Source of the DNA: Beaufortia kweichowensis
Lineage: Eukaryota; Chordata; Actinopteri; Cypriniformes; Gastromyzontidae
DNA length: 64,000 nt
Assembly (NCBI GenBank): GCA_019155185.1
Contig: CM032803.1
Span: 1,093,501-1,157,500, forward strand
Reading direction: 5' to 3'
Under the pieces are notes generated by a model. That model was not told the DNA's origin, made no database searches, and was given only the letters and a program-made list of their open reading frames with translations. Made by a program: the position numbers and the translations under genes. Positions 39,837 to 53,714 of this stretch are shown in pieces (positions within the stretch are counted from its first letter, which is position 1; every line of letters starts with the position of its first letter).

Positions 39837-42800
39837 GTACGTATCCCCAGATTTCAGCCTTTTCTGGTGTATGTAAGAAGTGAGCAGTTGGGTTTGTGTT
39901 TAAGCTTTGCCCAAAGTTTCTAACTTTGTATAACTAGTAGTTTTCCACACTTTTGACACCCATAATCCAGCTTTAGTAGTTGAATCATTTAACCTGTCTG
40001 GATGGGCAGTTTTGTGTTATTGGCTGACAAAGTTCCTCCCAACCTTGAAGCATGTTTCCACAGTAAAGATTAGCTGTCTCAGCTCTCTCTTGTGAAGCTT
40101 TTTTCGTCACAGGACCCTGAACCTCATGCAGGTCACATGATAATGTGCTGTCAAAACACCTTGTGAAGGTGTCGTTTGGTCTGACGTCTGATGTTTGTGA
40201 CAGCTGTGAACCTTTTAGTGACTAGTTTTTATTGCCACTTTTATTATAGCCTCAGTTGTGAAAGTGGAAGTGTTTGTTTCAGTTCATACTTGCTGACTTG
40301 TTGAAAGTTGTTTTTTTTACTTTAGGAATATATATTGACTTGCTTACCTCAGGGCAAAGAGAAAACCAAAAGTTATTTGTTCACTGTGTTTTTGTTAGTG
40401 TCCAGCATCAAGCTTTAATAGACATCTGATGTCTTATTAAAGGGATCAGTACCAGTGAAAAAGATGCGGTATAATGATAACTAAAGATTGTGAGGTGTTT
40501 GTCAGAGAAGTATTTTACTGTTACTGTGTGGTGTCGGTATCGGCATTGCTATTTTGTCACTTCTTCTAAACAGCCTTATTATATTTCATATGACATTTTT
40601 AATGACCTAGGAATGTTTTGCTCTGACTTGTAGATATGTAATGTTGATTACTGGATGTGGGACAGTGTCTATTTCAAGGTGCCTCCTCATGCATATATTA
40701 ATTACGTTTCAAGACCGTGCCAAATCCAGTTTTCAGCATGCAAAACAACACATGTGGTCTACCTGTCAGTGTAGATGGGTAGTTGACAAATATACCATAA
40801 ATGAGTCCTATGATGGCATGGCAAACATTTACAAAACTCTACTATTGAAGATGAATCTCTCTCATCCTATTTGTAACTTTGTAACAATAAAGATAAATCT
40901 CTGTTTGTATATAAGTGTTTTTTAGCTGTCACACCATAGGACACATTTACATATATATTTGTGAACCACCCAGATATGGTGCTGGAGCCGTCTACACATT
41001 TTGCATTTACTCAGTATGCAGTTTCTTTTTAATAGCAGTCTTGTTAAGTTGTATTGCATTGGCTTTGAAAACATTAAGACAAGAAATGTTCCCACAAGGT
41101 CTCGAACAGAGCTTAGCATCTCAGTAGGGCTCCAGATCAAGTAAGGTCAATGAGAGGTGCTTGAGTATCTAAGTCTGTGTAATCCATGTAAGAATTGTAA
41201 CTTTGCCTGACAGCATTTCCCCTGTCAAATAAATGCAGCAACTTTTTAACAAAGTGGCTCTTTTGGAAGCTGCGGGCAGAGGTCTACATATACATATTAT
41301 TTTAGCAAAATTGTTGTCTAAATATCTTTTCACAGTCGCACAAAGTAAGTGGTAGCACTGCCGACCCCTGGCAGGAATTCATCCGTTTATGAGCTCCATT
41401 TGCTTTGTGGAATGTAAACTTTTGCGAGCCAGATAGAGAGTTTCTGATAGTTGTTGTTGTTGTAGCTGATTGAATGTAATGTGGTTGCGATGCTACACAT
41501 ATTTTTCTAAGTTGTGTGTATATATAGGTGTGCTGTAATAAGGAAGGGACACATCCATAAAGGGTAAGAGTGTGGTTTTTGAGGTTAAATCACCCCACAT
41601 TTGTTTGTTTATAGAGCAGTGGTTCTCAGCTTTAGGTTTATGGACTCGCTCGCAACCCAGCCTTCTTTAGTCAGGGATTGACTTGGTGCTGTGATCCAGC
41701 TCTGGCTGATGTCACGTAACCTCTCTCGCTCTCTGATGATCTCACTGTTACACATCCTGTGGTTGATCTAGTGCCAGGCAAGTTCCCTGTTGCCCAACGT
41801 ATTCGAGAAAGGCAAAAATTCTGTTGTTACACAACAGCTCATGTTAAAGGGAGGAAGTCATCATGCACCCAATGGGTGGAGATACATGTCTTTAATTGTC
41901 CGTTCATTAAAGCTGTCTTGAAATGCTTTGTCTGTTTTGGAATTTTGCCTAGTTGGCTTAGTTAAAGTGAAAGCAAATGCTGTGATTTTATGCATTGATT
42001 CGTTACTATAACTGTTATTGTGACGATGTTGATCTTTCCAGTAGATTCCCAATAAATTCAAGCACTGAATCCCTATGGGTGAAATATTTGAAAGAGAGCC
42101 ATCTCTGATCTTATGATAAATCTGTCCTGAGCTGGATTAGAAAAAGGGTATAACCCCTGGAGCATGCTGAGCATTATTACAGTGTGTTAGATTTCTGTAA
42201 TGGACTGGGCCTAATCTTTACCCAGAATCAGATCCACATGGAGAAAGACAAACGCAAGAGGAAGGGCTAAGAATGCTCCATTTGTTTACAATGAGAGGGA
42301 TGACATCATGCAGCTTCTGTTTGGACCAAAGCCTTTGTTGATGCCACAAATAAGACAAATGGCTTCAGCAAGATCGGTTTTGTTAGTGTTGACACCTACA
42401 TTTTAGTCTATTATTGCTCTTGTGGTAAAGCACCCTAACTGTGGATTTTGTATGTTCATAGTTGAAAGAATGTTGATCCAGCAGTTATGAAAAATCTAAA
42501 TATTTTATCTAGCGGGGATGTACAATTCCAGATGAAGTTGTGGAATAGGAAGCATTCCTAAGCAGATACTGAACGAAAGTGCGCCTCTGTTAAATTCCAT
42601 TACAAATGAATGAATCTCTTAAAATAGAATATAAGCCTGTCTGCTCTGTTACATAACACGCTGTAATGGAGCCCAGCACAGCATGTCCCTTTGTAATCGT
42701 GCGCTAGATGACTGATAGAAGAAAGTGATGAAGACTTTGTTTGTTTGTTGTGAAAGTCAATGACCCAAATTTTGGTGAGTACGACCCTGTGCTCATGTGA

Positions 42801-45800
42801 AAAAAGAGCAGATCTGGGTAGGTGGTGCCATGGAGGCCCTGATTGCTCATGTTTTTTAATCACAGAGGTGTGAACGGGCAGATTGTACTTGTGAAATGAT
42901 CAGATCGTTTGAAGATGTAATGATAATTATTCTGTGTGTGTATTTCGCTGCTGTTGAGTGTATTTGACTTCACATAGCTTGCTCTGTAAGAATTGGTAGG
43001 ATTGTTTTGGTCAGTTTGAGTTTTTAAAGAACTTGTAGTTGAAATAGCCTTTGCTTTTAAGAGCTGCTCTCTTCTCATGAGAAAGAACCTATCCGATGCA
43101 GCTGTGGTTAGTTTCCCAAAAACAAATGCGTCAACTGGGACTTTGATAGATATTTGGCCAGCAAAATCTCCCAGGCCAAGTTAAAAATGTTGACTGTTGT
43201 GTTTGATTTGCAGATGTGTCAAGGTTGTTTAACTTCATCGCTATTGATTACGTAATAAAGAAGGATCTGTATATGTACAGTACAGAGTTTTTATAAAACT
43301 TGACCCAAGGTCTTAGTACTTTTTCCCATGCTGTCGAATCAGATATGTCCATTTAAAAGTGCCTCAGTACTATATTTTATTACTATATAAACTATATGTA
43401 CTGTATTTTCAAGTACTATACAGTATTTTTTAACCAGGATTTAAATACGATAGCTTAACAACAAACTGTGGCTGTGTACTAGGGTGGGTAAGATGGTCAC
43501 TGGGGTGGATCTGCAGTTATGACACAGATGAACAGTCATGAGTTAAACGCCGTCACTGCATCTGCTTCAGTGTCAGCAGCAGTAACTGGAACTTCCCCAG
43601 CTTAAAATGAAACTTTTTATCAGTGCATTGTGGTTATTTGTGTTAACACAGACATATTTTAGTACATTGTATATGCATTTGGTTGTAAGCAGTCATTGTA
43701 TATGTATAGCTGGCTAAGGGTTTGGCGTCTCAAAGAGAGACCAGCAGGAAGTAGAACACATGTTGAGGGTCTCACGGACACAGGAAATGAGGAAGGGAAG
43801 TGCTTTAGTCACACTGGGGGAAGCGCAGTCCGACCATTCTGACATCACTCTTTCAAATACATGTTTCTGGCGAGCTACCCACACTCTCTTCAGACATTAC
43901 AGACATTTGTATTACAATACAGACATTGTAATGATATGACGTGGCCATATCAGTGTTGCAGCTCAGAATATGTAATATAATAATGTCAGTTTTGAGCAGG
44001 GTTTCCATCCTTAAACAGTCTCTTGTGATAGCTGTCCAAAGAAAACAGTTTACACTAACATCTCTCTGTATTTGGTGTGTTCCAGCCTTTACTGGAGAAC
44101 ACAACAGAGAAACAAAAACATTGGTTAAGCTTTCTAGAAATAACCAAAAGATTTTTCCCACGTAGAGTCAAAGATTTTGGACTGTGTTATGGGCCCCTCA
44201 ATTGTTTTGAAATCATCAGTCATTCCCACTTTCTGCTGTTTAAAGGCAAATGAACATTTGATTCTCATTTGCAATTTTGTCCTGTTTTTTTAGAACATGC
44301 TTGTTTAATTCAAATGAGTCTTTTTCTGTGCATGTTATGCTCAACAATGCAGCTTTGTTTTATTGACTTAAAGAACAGACCCTTTCTTTTTAAAGACATC
44401 TACCCTGCTCATCAAAGGCATAAGAGTTTGAGAAGACAGGTGTTTATACAGACAAATAACAAAGATATTGAATACAATAATTAACCAGATTAATTTGTGG
44501 TCGTATTTGTATTTTTTATGTATTTTTTATAACTGTTCTGTTTTGGAAAAACGCAAACTGTTTCACCAGATCGTTTTGTGTGAATGTATCATGTCAGCAT
44601 TTAGACAATTCACTTAAATTGGTCAAGAGAAAAGATATAATACCACAATTTTAATAGTATTAGCAATGAAATAATTACTTTTTTCCCGATTGCACATTGT
44701 GTTTATATTTGTTGATGGAGTTGTGTGAATGTCTTGTGGCTAGAAATATCTAACCCTGTATATGAGAAACATAAATTCAGTCAAATGTCCACATGTGTAT
44801 ATATGAGTGTTTTGTTAGGTTAATACAATAGTCTAGACTCCACAGCTAACTTTATGACACTGTCATGCATAAGTGGATCATTATAGTGGCTGTTCAGTTC
44901 TTATAGACTGTAGAGGAAGTTTTTTGTTCCCCCTTTATTCTGGACAGTGCTGGACTCGGATCATGATTTTTTAACTGGGTCACTCTGAGATTGAAGTCTC
45001 TGAATGTGTTGGTAGGCTAAGATGCAAGAGGACCTGAAAATTTGTTATTTAACACGTGACAACAAATGACATCATTGTTTTTACTTTTAAGCTGTGAAGG
45101 AGTGAGCTGACACGTCCCCCAGTCTGTTAAAGAGAGAACCACAGCCAAACACCGGAAACAGCTTAAGTCTGTATATCATTAGACAGATTACATCTGCAGG
45201 CACTGCCTTATCTGGATACACTCAGATAAGCCACGGATTGAAAATGAAGACAAAGAGTTAGCCACATCTACTGTTGGTTGGTCCCACTTACTCTTACTTA
45301 AAAAAATAATCTACTTTATAGTCTCATTCGGGACTGTATCAATAGCTGAGACATTGTGAACATTCAAACGCCCAAGCATTGCCGTCACAGCATCAGCCTC
45401 TGCAAACTGTGTGTTAAAATAATTTAGTCATTTATCAGACTGATATTGGATATTATGAGCTGAATGTGTATTTCACCATGTTAATGTTGACGTTTCAAGC
45501 GGGAGGATTAAATTACATCTGTGTTTTTGACCGTTTTTACCGTTTTGACGTTTAAGTGAACTCAGTGAAAGGTTGTTATATAAATCAATACACATCAGCT
45601 TGGATTGTGCATTACATCTAAGTAAATGACACAAGACAAAAAAGGCTTTGGTTTGCAAAATCTTAAGGTATAATAAAACCGTTAGCTTTGAGTGTTTTAA
45701 TGTGGGTTACTAGTGGCAACATAAAATCTGATATTTTTAAGACAATGTTTAATAAATAATCTACTGGTCTGTAAATATAAAAACAAAACTGTAATCAAAA

Positions 45801-48150
45801 TAATAACATGACATTCTAATTAGTAAATTAGTCACAATAAATTGTTGATGATTATTTCCAATGCACAAATTTGCAATGATCTGTATTATTAAGATAAAAT
45901 GTGCAGTCAGAAGTTTCATTTAGTTTTAATTTCATTTCATAGCTTTAAGGGGACTTATGAATTATTTGTCTTTATGATGTAATTGGCAAAATAATTGATT
46001 TACCTGATGCATACTATAGTCGCCCTGCCTGCTATTACCATTGTGTTTCCTCCCACTGGGCCATTGTCTGACATCCTGTTGCCTTAAACACTCACTCTGC
46101 TGGCAAATATAACCAACAATCAAATGATGATTCCAGCAGAATAGTTGTCAAAGCTTTTGTAAGCTTCCTACAAAACCAAAGCAATGCTGATATTTAATCA
46201 AGGTTGTGCTGGGCTTTACTGTACTGCAGGATTATCTGCATCTTAAAGGTTTGCGATCAGCTGCAGGGCCAGCCCATTCATTTTTGTATGAAATCTGTTT
46301 TCATATTTATACTGTCAGTGTAAATTTATTGTATGGTTTAACGCACTCTCCATGGCTCTGTATTTAATTAAAACATCCCAGTGTGAAGTGTGACACAAAG
46401 AGCTGTTGAGCTCTCTGGTCTGAAGATGAAGAGACTGCAAGTTGCCAAGAACTGTTAGGGGTTCAAATGGTCCTTTGTTTGGGTATAATTATGCCTAATT
46501 AAAATAACCTGATAACCTGGGAAGCATGTATAGCACCTTTTTATGAATCCCCTGGCCTCTCTTGTGGTTTCCCCAATGTTTCTAAAGTTGGCAGATGGTG
46601 AAACCTAGCTAGGAGTTATCTTTGTTTAAACATTCAGGGATGTTTTTGGAATTATTGATTTTGTAAAATATTGATTGAACGGCTTGTGTTGGTTGATGGG
46701 TGCCACCTAGTGGTGGAACGTATAATATTGCCATATGTTTGTATTGCACTTGCTGTCTAGTAAACCTTGTAATTGTGAAGCTCTCTTGTGTTCCCAATTA
46801 GTTAACTTAATCGCTTACTTGGGCATAAGTTGCAGCAATATGTGTTGACCTCTGCCACTGCAATTTATGTCGCTCTCCATTTAGGGGCTGAGGGCTGTCT
46901 TTATGCTGCTATCGTGGGGTTTTGGGAGTTCTTCGTAATGAATATAGCTTTATTTTGATAAAGAACTTAATAAAGTCCTGTTATCCCGAAGATATGTCGT
47001 TACCTCATAATGCAATATTTGCCCCTGTTGGCTGTCTGATGTGTTGTCTAGCTGCAATATTAATGACCAGCCCTGGAGTCAGAATGCAATTATGCAAAGT
47101 TGTTAAATTGTTTTTAATTAGATTTTAAGATTTTAATTACGTTCAATAACAAATGCACATCAGTGTTATATGGGGCTTTAGTCTATGAATCCTCTTCAGG
47201 CTGTAATACAATGGTCCCAATTCAGTCATTATTATTTTAACAATATCTTTCTAGAAAAAAATGTGTTTGCCAGCAAATTTGTTTTGGGCTTTAGATCTTT
47301 AGAGAAGACTTTATACCGCTTTATGACCCATTTTACGGCATTAAATGTCTTTTGTTATTAAAAGTTAGCATATTAATATTATTCTTATAGCCACACCTCT
47401 ATACTCGTTCATTATGATCAAACCACCCCCTCATCCCAACTGTTGCAGCGTCAGTGTGCAGCCCCGGGGCAGTGCTATAATGGCTTGATAAGAGCAGGAC
47501 CGGAGGGCTAAGTGATCGTGTCAGATTAGCTGGAGAGTGAGGAAACCTGCTGGAAGTTGTGCTTTATGGAAGCTCCGCTGCAGAGTTCTGCTCATTAACA
47601 CTCCTCCCGCACCGCACAGCATATGGAGCCACATCTCTCCCCCTGCGCTCTCCTTTTGTAAACGTCTTTTTCCGATGAGATAAAACGTACAGCTGTTAGA
47701 AAGAGAGTGAAGAAAGAAAGATTGGTGTTTTATTTATTTGTATTGTGTGAGGTCAATACCGTCAGGCCGACCGGTGTTGAATAGATCTTACATTTATTGC
47801 ATGGGTTATTACCATTTTTGTGGCATTTTTTATTTACGTTCATAATTACTGTAGCATGTAAATCCATTTTAAGCACTGAATTAAACAGATTTACTTTAAC
47901 TGATATCAGTTTAACAAGTATTACTCTAGGGGAAACTTTATGAATGACGGAGACCTGCAAACTTTCACCAACAGTGGACTTCATTGTTCATGCATCACTT
48001 GGTTATTTGTTCGTGGCCTCATCCAAGCTTTTTTCAGAAATCTCTTTCTTATTGCATGTGGTTTTGGGTTCTGTAAGCAGGGCTTTAACACACAGAAACA
48101 GCATTGATTCCATGGGCCCTTATTTCTATGTTGTCCCTTCCCTTCAACAG
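39837..48150 (+). other. diaph2: diaph2 intron 1 (8314 nt)
   Basis: The intron is bounded by GTACGT and CTTCAACAG. I see no other gene inside it on either strand. It contains a CTCF consensus match at 46699-46713 and a GC-richer, enhancer-like block at about 47400-47700. The rest is ordinary AT-rich intron; ORFs of 66-102 codons look like chance. Confidence 0.8.
46699..46713 (-). promoter_or_regulatory. CTCF consensus match (exact)
   Basis: On the minus strand this reads CCACTAGGTGGCACC, matching all 15 positions of the core consensus CCRSYAGRKGGCRSY. At about 22 bits such a match is unlikely by chance in a window of this size. Confidence 0.55.
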
Positions 48151-48183
48151 AACATACACATAAAAACATTGGCTGATGACATG
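48151..48183 (+). CDS. diaph2: DIAPH2 formin, coding exon 2 (residues 30-40, 33 nt)
   Basis: This tiny exon encodes NIHIKTLADDM, near-identical to the NIQIKTLADDV segment of mammalian DIAPH2. The acceptor is a pyrimidine tract ending CTTCAACAG at 48150 and the donor is GTAAGG at 48184. Both junctions are phase 0, so skipping removes 11 residues without a frameshift. The 899-nt intron after it is the shortest between coding exons here. A longer ORF running through the exon (47944-48258) is an artefact of open flanking intron. Confidence 0.92.
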
Positions 48184-49082
48184 GTAAGGCGTATTTATTT
48201 TATTTTGTGTCTTTATTTTTCCTGTCTCATTTTTTTGTTTTTCTCATCTTCACCATGACTGCGGGAGCTTTGTTAAACTGATCGGGAAAGAGAGATCAAA
48301 GACAAAACGCAGAGCAAAATCTTTTTTATCACAGTGTCATCAGGTCTGCCATAATCAATCAGTCTAAAGAGCACTTCTGGTCAGCACGCTGGCGGTAAAG
48401 TCGACACATGGCAACTTGATGCAATCATTCAAAATATAAATGGCCAGACATTGTCTCCTGTTTGACTTTGGTCTCTCCTTGAACACTTCAGTTTCAACAA
48501 AGTGTGTCCCTATTCTTTTAACTGTCATTTGTTTTGGTATCACCTGTAACAGCATGTTCCCTTCACGTTTTCGATGACAAACTAACAGTGACTGGTGCAT
48601 GGTGTGTTTTCACTTTCTCTAAGTCAGTAACCCATAACTGGAGCACTGGCAGAAGCCTATTGCATCTCACTCTAATTAGATATAAACCCTAATATGTTGT
48701 AGTCACGTCTTGCCGTCTAATGTAGTTCACAATGCTGTCTGTGATTTTGTCTCTGTATTCAATATGATTGCAAAATGAACATGAACAAGCGGAGAGGTGA
48801 CACAGGTAATATCTCCCTTGTGCTTTTAATAGAGAGCTTATGCTCCTTTAAAATACATTTTGGACAGGTAAAGTGACAAGTGTACAGGTAAGGCAAATGT
48901 CAAGCTTTGTGCTTTGAACCGTATTTGAAAACTTTTTAATAAGCATCTACACAGTTCTGTATCAACTTCAAGAACAGTTTTGTTCACACAGCTATAACTG
49001 TATTAGCTTTCACATTGTCAGATATATTTGCTATGTTTTTATGTTGATTTAGAATAACACCTGACAAACTGTGTTTCTTCAG

Positions 49083-49259
49083 CGTGACAGAATCACCAGT
49101 TTCCGAAAGCAAGGCATGAAGAAGGAAAAGCCCCTCATCCAGCACCCCACGGACCCGATTTCCACCCAAACGGAGCTGCCCGTGCCCCAACCACTGTTCG
49201 ATGAGCGCTCTATGAACCTGTCAGAGAAGGAGATTGTTGACCTGTTTGAGAAGATGATG
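49083..49259 (+). CDS. diaph2: DIAPH2 formin, coding exon 3 (residues 41-99)
   Basis: The exon encodes 59 residues: a basic stretch beginning RDRITSFRKQGMKKEKPL, a proline/threonine linker (IQHPTDPISTQTELP), then DERSMNLSEKEIVDLFEKMM. The last part enters the Rho-GTPase-binding (GBD) subdomain, where related formins contact activated Rho and the C-terminal autoinhibitory DAD. GC content is visibly above the surrounding intron. The acceptor ends TTCTTCAG at 49082 and the donor is GTGAGT at 49260, followed by a run of at least 14 T. Residues match DIAPH2 better than DIAPH1 or DIAPH3. Confidence 0.95.
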
Positions 49260-51181
49260 GTGAGTTTTTTTTTTTTTTTTCTGTCTACAGTCATAATCAG
49301 ATCCAGGCTCTCTATGAACTCCATGTGCTTTTTGACTGATTCATATTATCAACGGTTGCATGTAGTGTTAAGGGTGTCAGTTAGGCCAATAAGCACCGGT
49401 GTGATGCTCAGCAAAGCTGGCGTTCAATAAAACATTAAAAAACTTTTTTATAGGTTTGAGAGAGATGATAAAATGGTCACAGATGAGTAAACTACCATTG
49501 GACCTCATTAGAAAGAAAAATGTGTGTGGTGATCCCAGTGACATGTTTCTATAAAGCAACAATGATCAATGTTGAGAAATTTTGCTGCTTTAAACTTTAA
49601 TGTAGTTTTTTTGTTGCAATTTTTCTTTTTCATTTTTAGCTATAAAAACACATACGTCCTTTTTCACAACAGCCTAGAAAGCACAATATAATTATTAACG
49701 GAACAGCTGCATAATAAAATGGCTAAACATCACAGTTTTTTTCCTTGTGCCTTTGTGCACTAGCAAATATAGTCACATTTCCAATGCACAGGTCGTCAAA
49801 GCGTGTCTTTCTTCCTCTCTCGTCTGCTGTCAGTCATGAGTGGAGAATGGAACGTGAGAGGTTTGCGCTCTCTGCTGACAAGTTGCATTAACCGAACCTT
49901 GGCTCGGCTTGACGTGTGTTGCTTTCCCCCTCTGGGAGAGAATATGCATTAGCTACCACACTTTTATGTGCATACATCTCCTCACTAATTCTGTCATCAA
50001 GTGTGATATGTTGACAGCTGTCAGTAAAGCATCGACTACAGAGGGTAGAACTACAGTTATGAACAGTGAAAAGCGGCATAATATTGTCTAAACAGTTTTA
50101 TTTTACTGGCAGTAAGGGCTGCATGCAGTTTTCACCTTTTCTATGAAGTTCCTGCTCTCTGTTTATCTGTGCAGAGATGCACATACTGACTCTCTCCAAT
50201 TCCCAAGACTCCCAGCAGACAGGGTTTCTGCATTCTCTGGCCTCAATTGAACCTGCACTTGTTTCGGTCTAGACAAGTCAATAACAAAATCTAGCCACGG
50301 AACAATAGGATTATTTCTCAGACAGGAAAAATGTTTGCTTTGTATTAGCTTTTTGGGGTCACGGCTCTTGCGACCTGCATCTGTCATGGTAGAAGTCTGT
50401 CTGTGAACTTTTCATTTATATTGATGGGACTGAGTTTCTGTGGGATTTGTTGTCTGTAGATCGGAAACTCTGCCAGATTTTGTTGCACTGGTGCGTAACT
50501 GTACCTCAGTGCTCCCTAACTGTCTGGTAGTGAGTCGTACACCCCATTAGGTAGATGCCATTTTTAGCGATAATTGACCTGACAAAGATTTTACACAAAG
50601 TTAAGTTGGAAACTTAACTGGGGTTTGAAAATGTACAGTTGTGTAAGAGAGCGTTTCTTAGCTTTTTGGGCTACAGTACAAGAAAGAAACATATCTTAAA
50701 GATTTGGTTCAGATCTACATACATTTTTGTAGAACTCTAAAAGACAATTTGATGAAGTTTTGCAGCTTTAGTCCACGTATCAGTTGATAATGACCAGGCC
50801 AGTTAAGCTTTAGATTTAGAAAAAGAAATCACCAAAAATATTTCATATTACTAATGTTCTAAGTTCCAAGTCAAAGCCAGACGATGCATATTCATGACGA
50901 AATGTTCATTGAAACTGTTGAAAACCAGCATATGAGTTTGGAAGGACATAGCATTTCAGTATTGATAAAACTGTCATTTTTGTGTAAATATCTCTTTAGT
51001 TTCACTACAGTGCAAAATCAGATTCAACAAATCAATTCTTCTATCACAAAATGATGACATTTCTCTAGATCAACATGTACTATATTCACACATAGCTCCA
51101 TGGTTGTAATGCTATCTGCCTCAGCAGGTCATCGGTTCACCAGAGTTCACCAGGGTGATACAACAAAACTTATAGCTGAAT

Positions 51182-51196
51182 AACGCCACCTAGTGT
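51182..51196 (-). promoter_or_regulatory. CTCF-like motif
   Basis: On the minus strand this reads ACACTAGGTGGCGTT, 13 of 15 consensus positions with an intact AGGTGGC core. Confidence 0.35.
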
Positions 51197-51949
51197 CTAC
51201 TATGTCACCTCTCTTATACGCTTTGACGTTGTCCAGTAATACTGTTTAATATAGAAGTATGTTTTTCTTAAGGAAAAGGTCCTAAACTGTCTTTCAGCTG
51301 TATTGTTGGATTGCAGACTGTTCATATCTTGTACTGAATCATGCGTGCCAAGATCACCTTGGGTTTTCAGACATTGTGGGCTGTAATCAGTTTGATTTGT
51401 TCATTTGTCATGTTTTTGTGAATCTTTCACCTGCAAGAATCCCCTGCTCCTCCACATTTTCTCCTTGTGTTAGTAACTGCCTGTCACTCACATAACCTTT
51501 CAATTGCTGTTTTTGTTCTCTAGATAGCGGAACATTAAACCTGGGCTTCAATTTGCTGCTTGGCAAGCAAGGCAGGTTTGCAGACTTGAAACATGTTGGA
51601 TGGAATTGGCTTTTTTACTGAAAGCATAATAATCATAATGAAACGATTGAGAAAAAAGCATGGAAGAATTGCATTTCTCCTCCAGCCGTCACTGACAGTA
51701 AGATTACAGGCCGGCGGTTAGTTGTTCACCATAAAGGAAAGATTTATGAGCCACAAAACAAAACCATGTCCAACTTAATATATGAAGCTGTTAGAGATCT
51801 TTCATATTCGAGTTTCTCTCCTGCGTGCATGCGGCGCACGTGGATATCGACATCATCAGTGTTGATGCTAAATTTGAGGTCATTCTTCAATATGTAAACT
51901 TGAAAGTATTGACCGAATGCAAATAAATGAGACCCCCATGCACTTTAAA

Positions 51950-52440
51950 GCTGGTGGGCATTTCACTCAGATTGCAGTCCAGCGCATAGCTGAGTGGAAG
52001 AAAGATAAGGGTTCGCTAATGTGGTCGGTCATCAAAGGGCTCTGGTAAACAGAGGAGCTCTTGGACAAATGAAAGCTCTGGCTCTTTGATGAAGGGGTTA
52101 GCGGCCATGGCACTGAGCATATGATATCGCCCTTAATGTGTGCGTGAGAGAGCCAGCAACGCCCGTCCTTGCCATTGTGTGTGCACGTGCTCAGCTGGAC
52201 CCAAGGCTTGATAAAAATGCACAGCGGTAAATCCTTTCATGAGCCGGGTGACGGCGTGTTAAGACACGGGTGAGGGCTCTTAACGCGCTTCTCGTGCTGA
52301 GAAACAGCGCTGACGGGGTGTGACATGCCAGCTCCTCTGGTTTAGATCATCATTTAGTCAACCAGAGCGGCTCCTCCAGCGCCATTAACATTCAGACAGC
52401 AAGAGAGAGGCGCCTGGTCAGAAGAAGGACTCCAGGATTG
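51950..52440. promoter_or_regulatory. Candidate intronic enhancer (intron 3)
   Basis: A GC-richer, non-repetitive block inside an AT-rich intron. It has TCATCAAAGG at 52029-52038 and, inverted, CTTTGATGA at 52083-52091 (both TCF/LEF type), an ACCAGAGCGGC segment and several CG dinucleotides. The call rests on composition and motifs only. Confidence 0.3.
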
Positions 52441-53699
52441 ATGGGGTCAGATTGTTACCCCTGCAGATGCAATCACCCCCTAACTGCTTCTCATCTTCCC
52501 TCTCCAAAGTGTTCTCAGTCAACACAATCGGATGCTTTCTCCATCTGCATTCTTCCAGGAGACTTGGGGGACGTCCAATGTACATTTGCCTTCTGTTGCC
52601 TGTACTTTAGTTATTTACTACATTTGGCTTGATGCACTCAAATATCAGTGCAGAATAATTGTCATAATCCTGTTCCTTTTCTTCCAGAGATATGAAGAAA
52701 TAGCTTCTCCTTGAACTTTTGGCTTTGTGTACGCCTTGCGTGCATTCACCTTATTTTGATGCATGCCACTTTGACTAATAAGTGCCCTTTTAGAAGTCTT
52801 TGCTCTGTCCTTACAAACCTAAGCGGAGTGCTTCCATTTGAAAGAATTCCTCAGAACTCCACTGGAAAATAACCCAATTGACCAAGATCAAACATGAAAA
52901 ATTATGCCTTTTTTCCTCTCCAGAAACTTGGCTCCTCTCCACAACAATTTACAGTGAGAGGTAGATCTTCTGATTCCCGTTTCCCTGACACCCCATCCTC
53001 TGTGCCCTTAGGAGATTATACTCCTATCCTGTAAACACTATATTCTCTCGGTTTTGCAGTGGGATATGTTTTGATCTCGTGCATAACTTTCTGAAGTTTC
53101 CCCAAAACTGAGATGACAGAGTTTTGAAGTGGGGTATGAACCAACTAGGCTCACATTTCAATTAGAGGCGCACATCTGATAAACCACTTATTTATACCTT
53201 TGCAACGGTAGATCTGGCTGCTTACAAGGATTCAATTACGCCAACCCTGGCCTTTGATTTAATAATTCTAGGCTTTGAGGACATAATTAATAATAATGGA
53301 TAAGTCATACTGAAGAGAGGGAACTGGATTCAGGAGCCAATTAACATGCCACATCAACAGGGCTAGCAGATTAATTCATTAAAAGGCTTGTTTTTACATG
53401 AAAGGAGAGAAAAACTACAGTGGCTTTATTGGGAAAAATTATTGAAAATTTTAATTTTGAAAGGAAGATGTCCTTCAGTCTCACCAATTCAATGGTGGAT
53501 ATGTGGATAATCACAAAGTTTTGAAAATTGACCTATTTTTTAATGTTGCATTTGGTTTAAAACAATTAAGCTCAATGAAAACATGGCTTTGAAATCAGCA
53601 ACCCTCACCCTTTCCTTAACCTTTTCTTTTCTTTTTAATAGATGTCCACCCACTTATTTTAATGATTTGAAACAAAAGAACATGCACTCCCAATTGTGT

Positions 53700-53714
53700 T
53701 CACCAGAGGGCAGC
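53700..53714 (+). promoter_or_regulatory. CTCF-like motif (strong)
   Basis: TCACCAGAGGGCAGC matches 14 of 15 positions of the CTCF core consensus, including the high-information AGAGGGCAGC half. Confidence 0.5.

Noticed and set aside
47944..48258. 104-codon ORF as an independent gene
   Set aside because: Only its internal 33 nt (48151-48183) are the diaph2 exon; the rest is intron that happens to be open.
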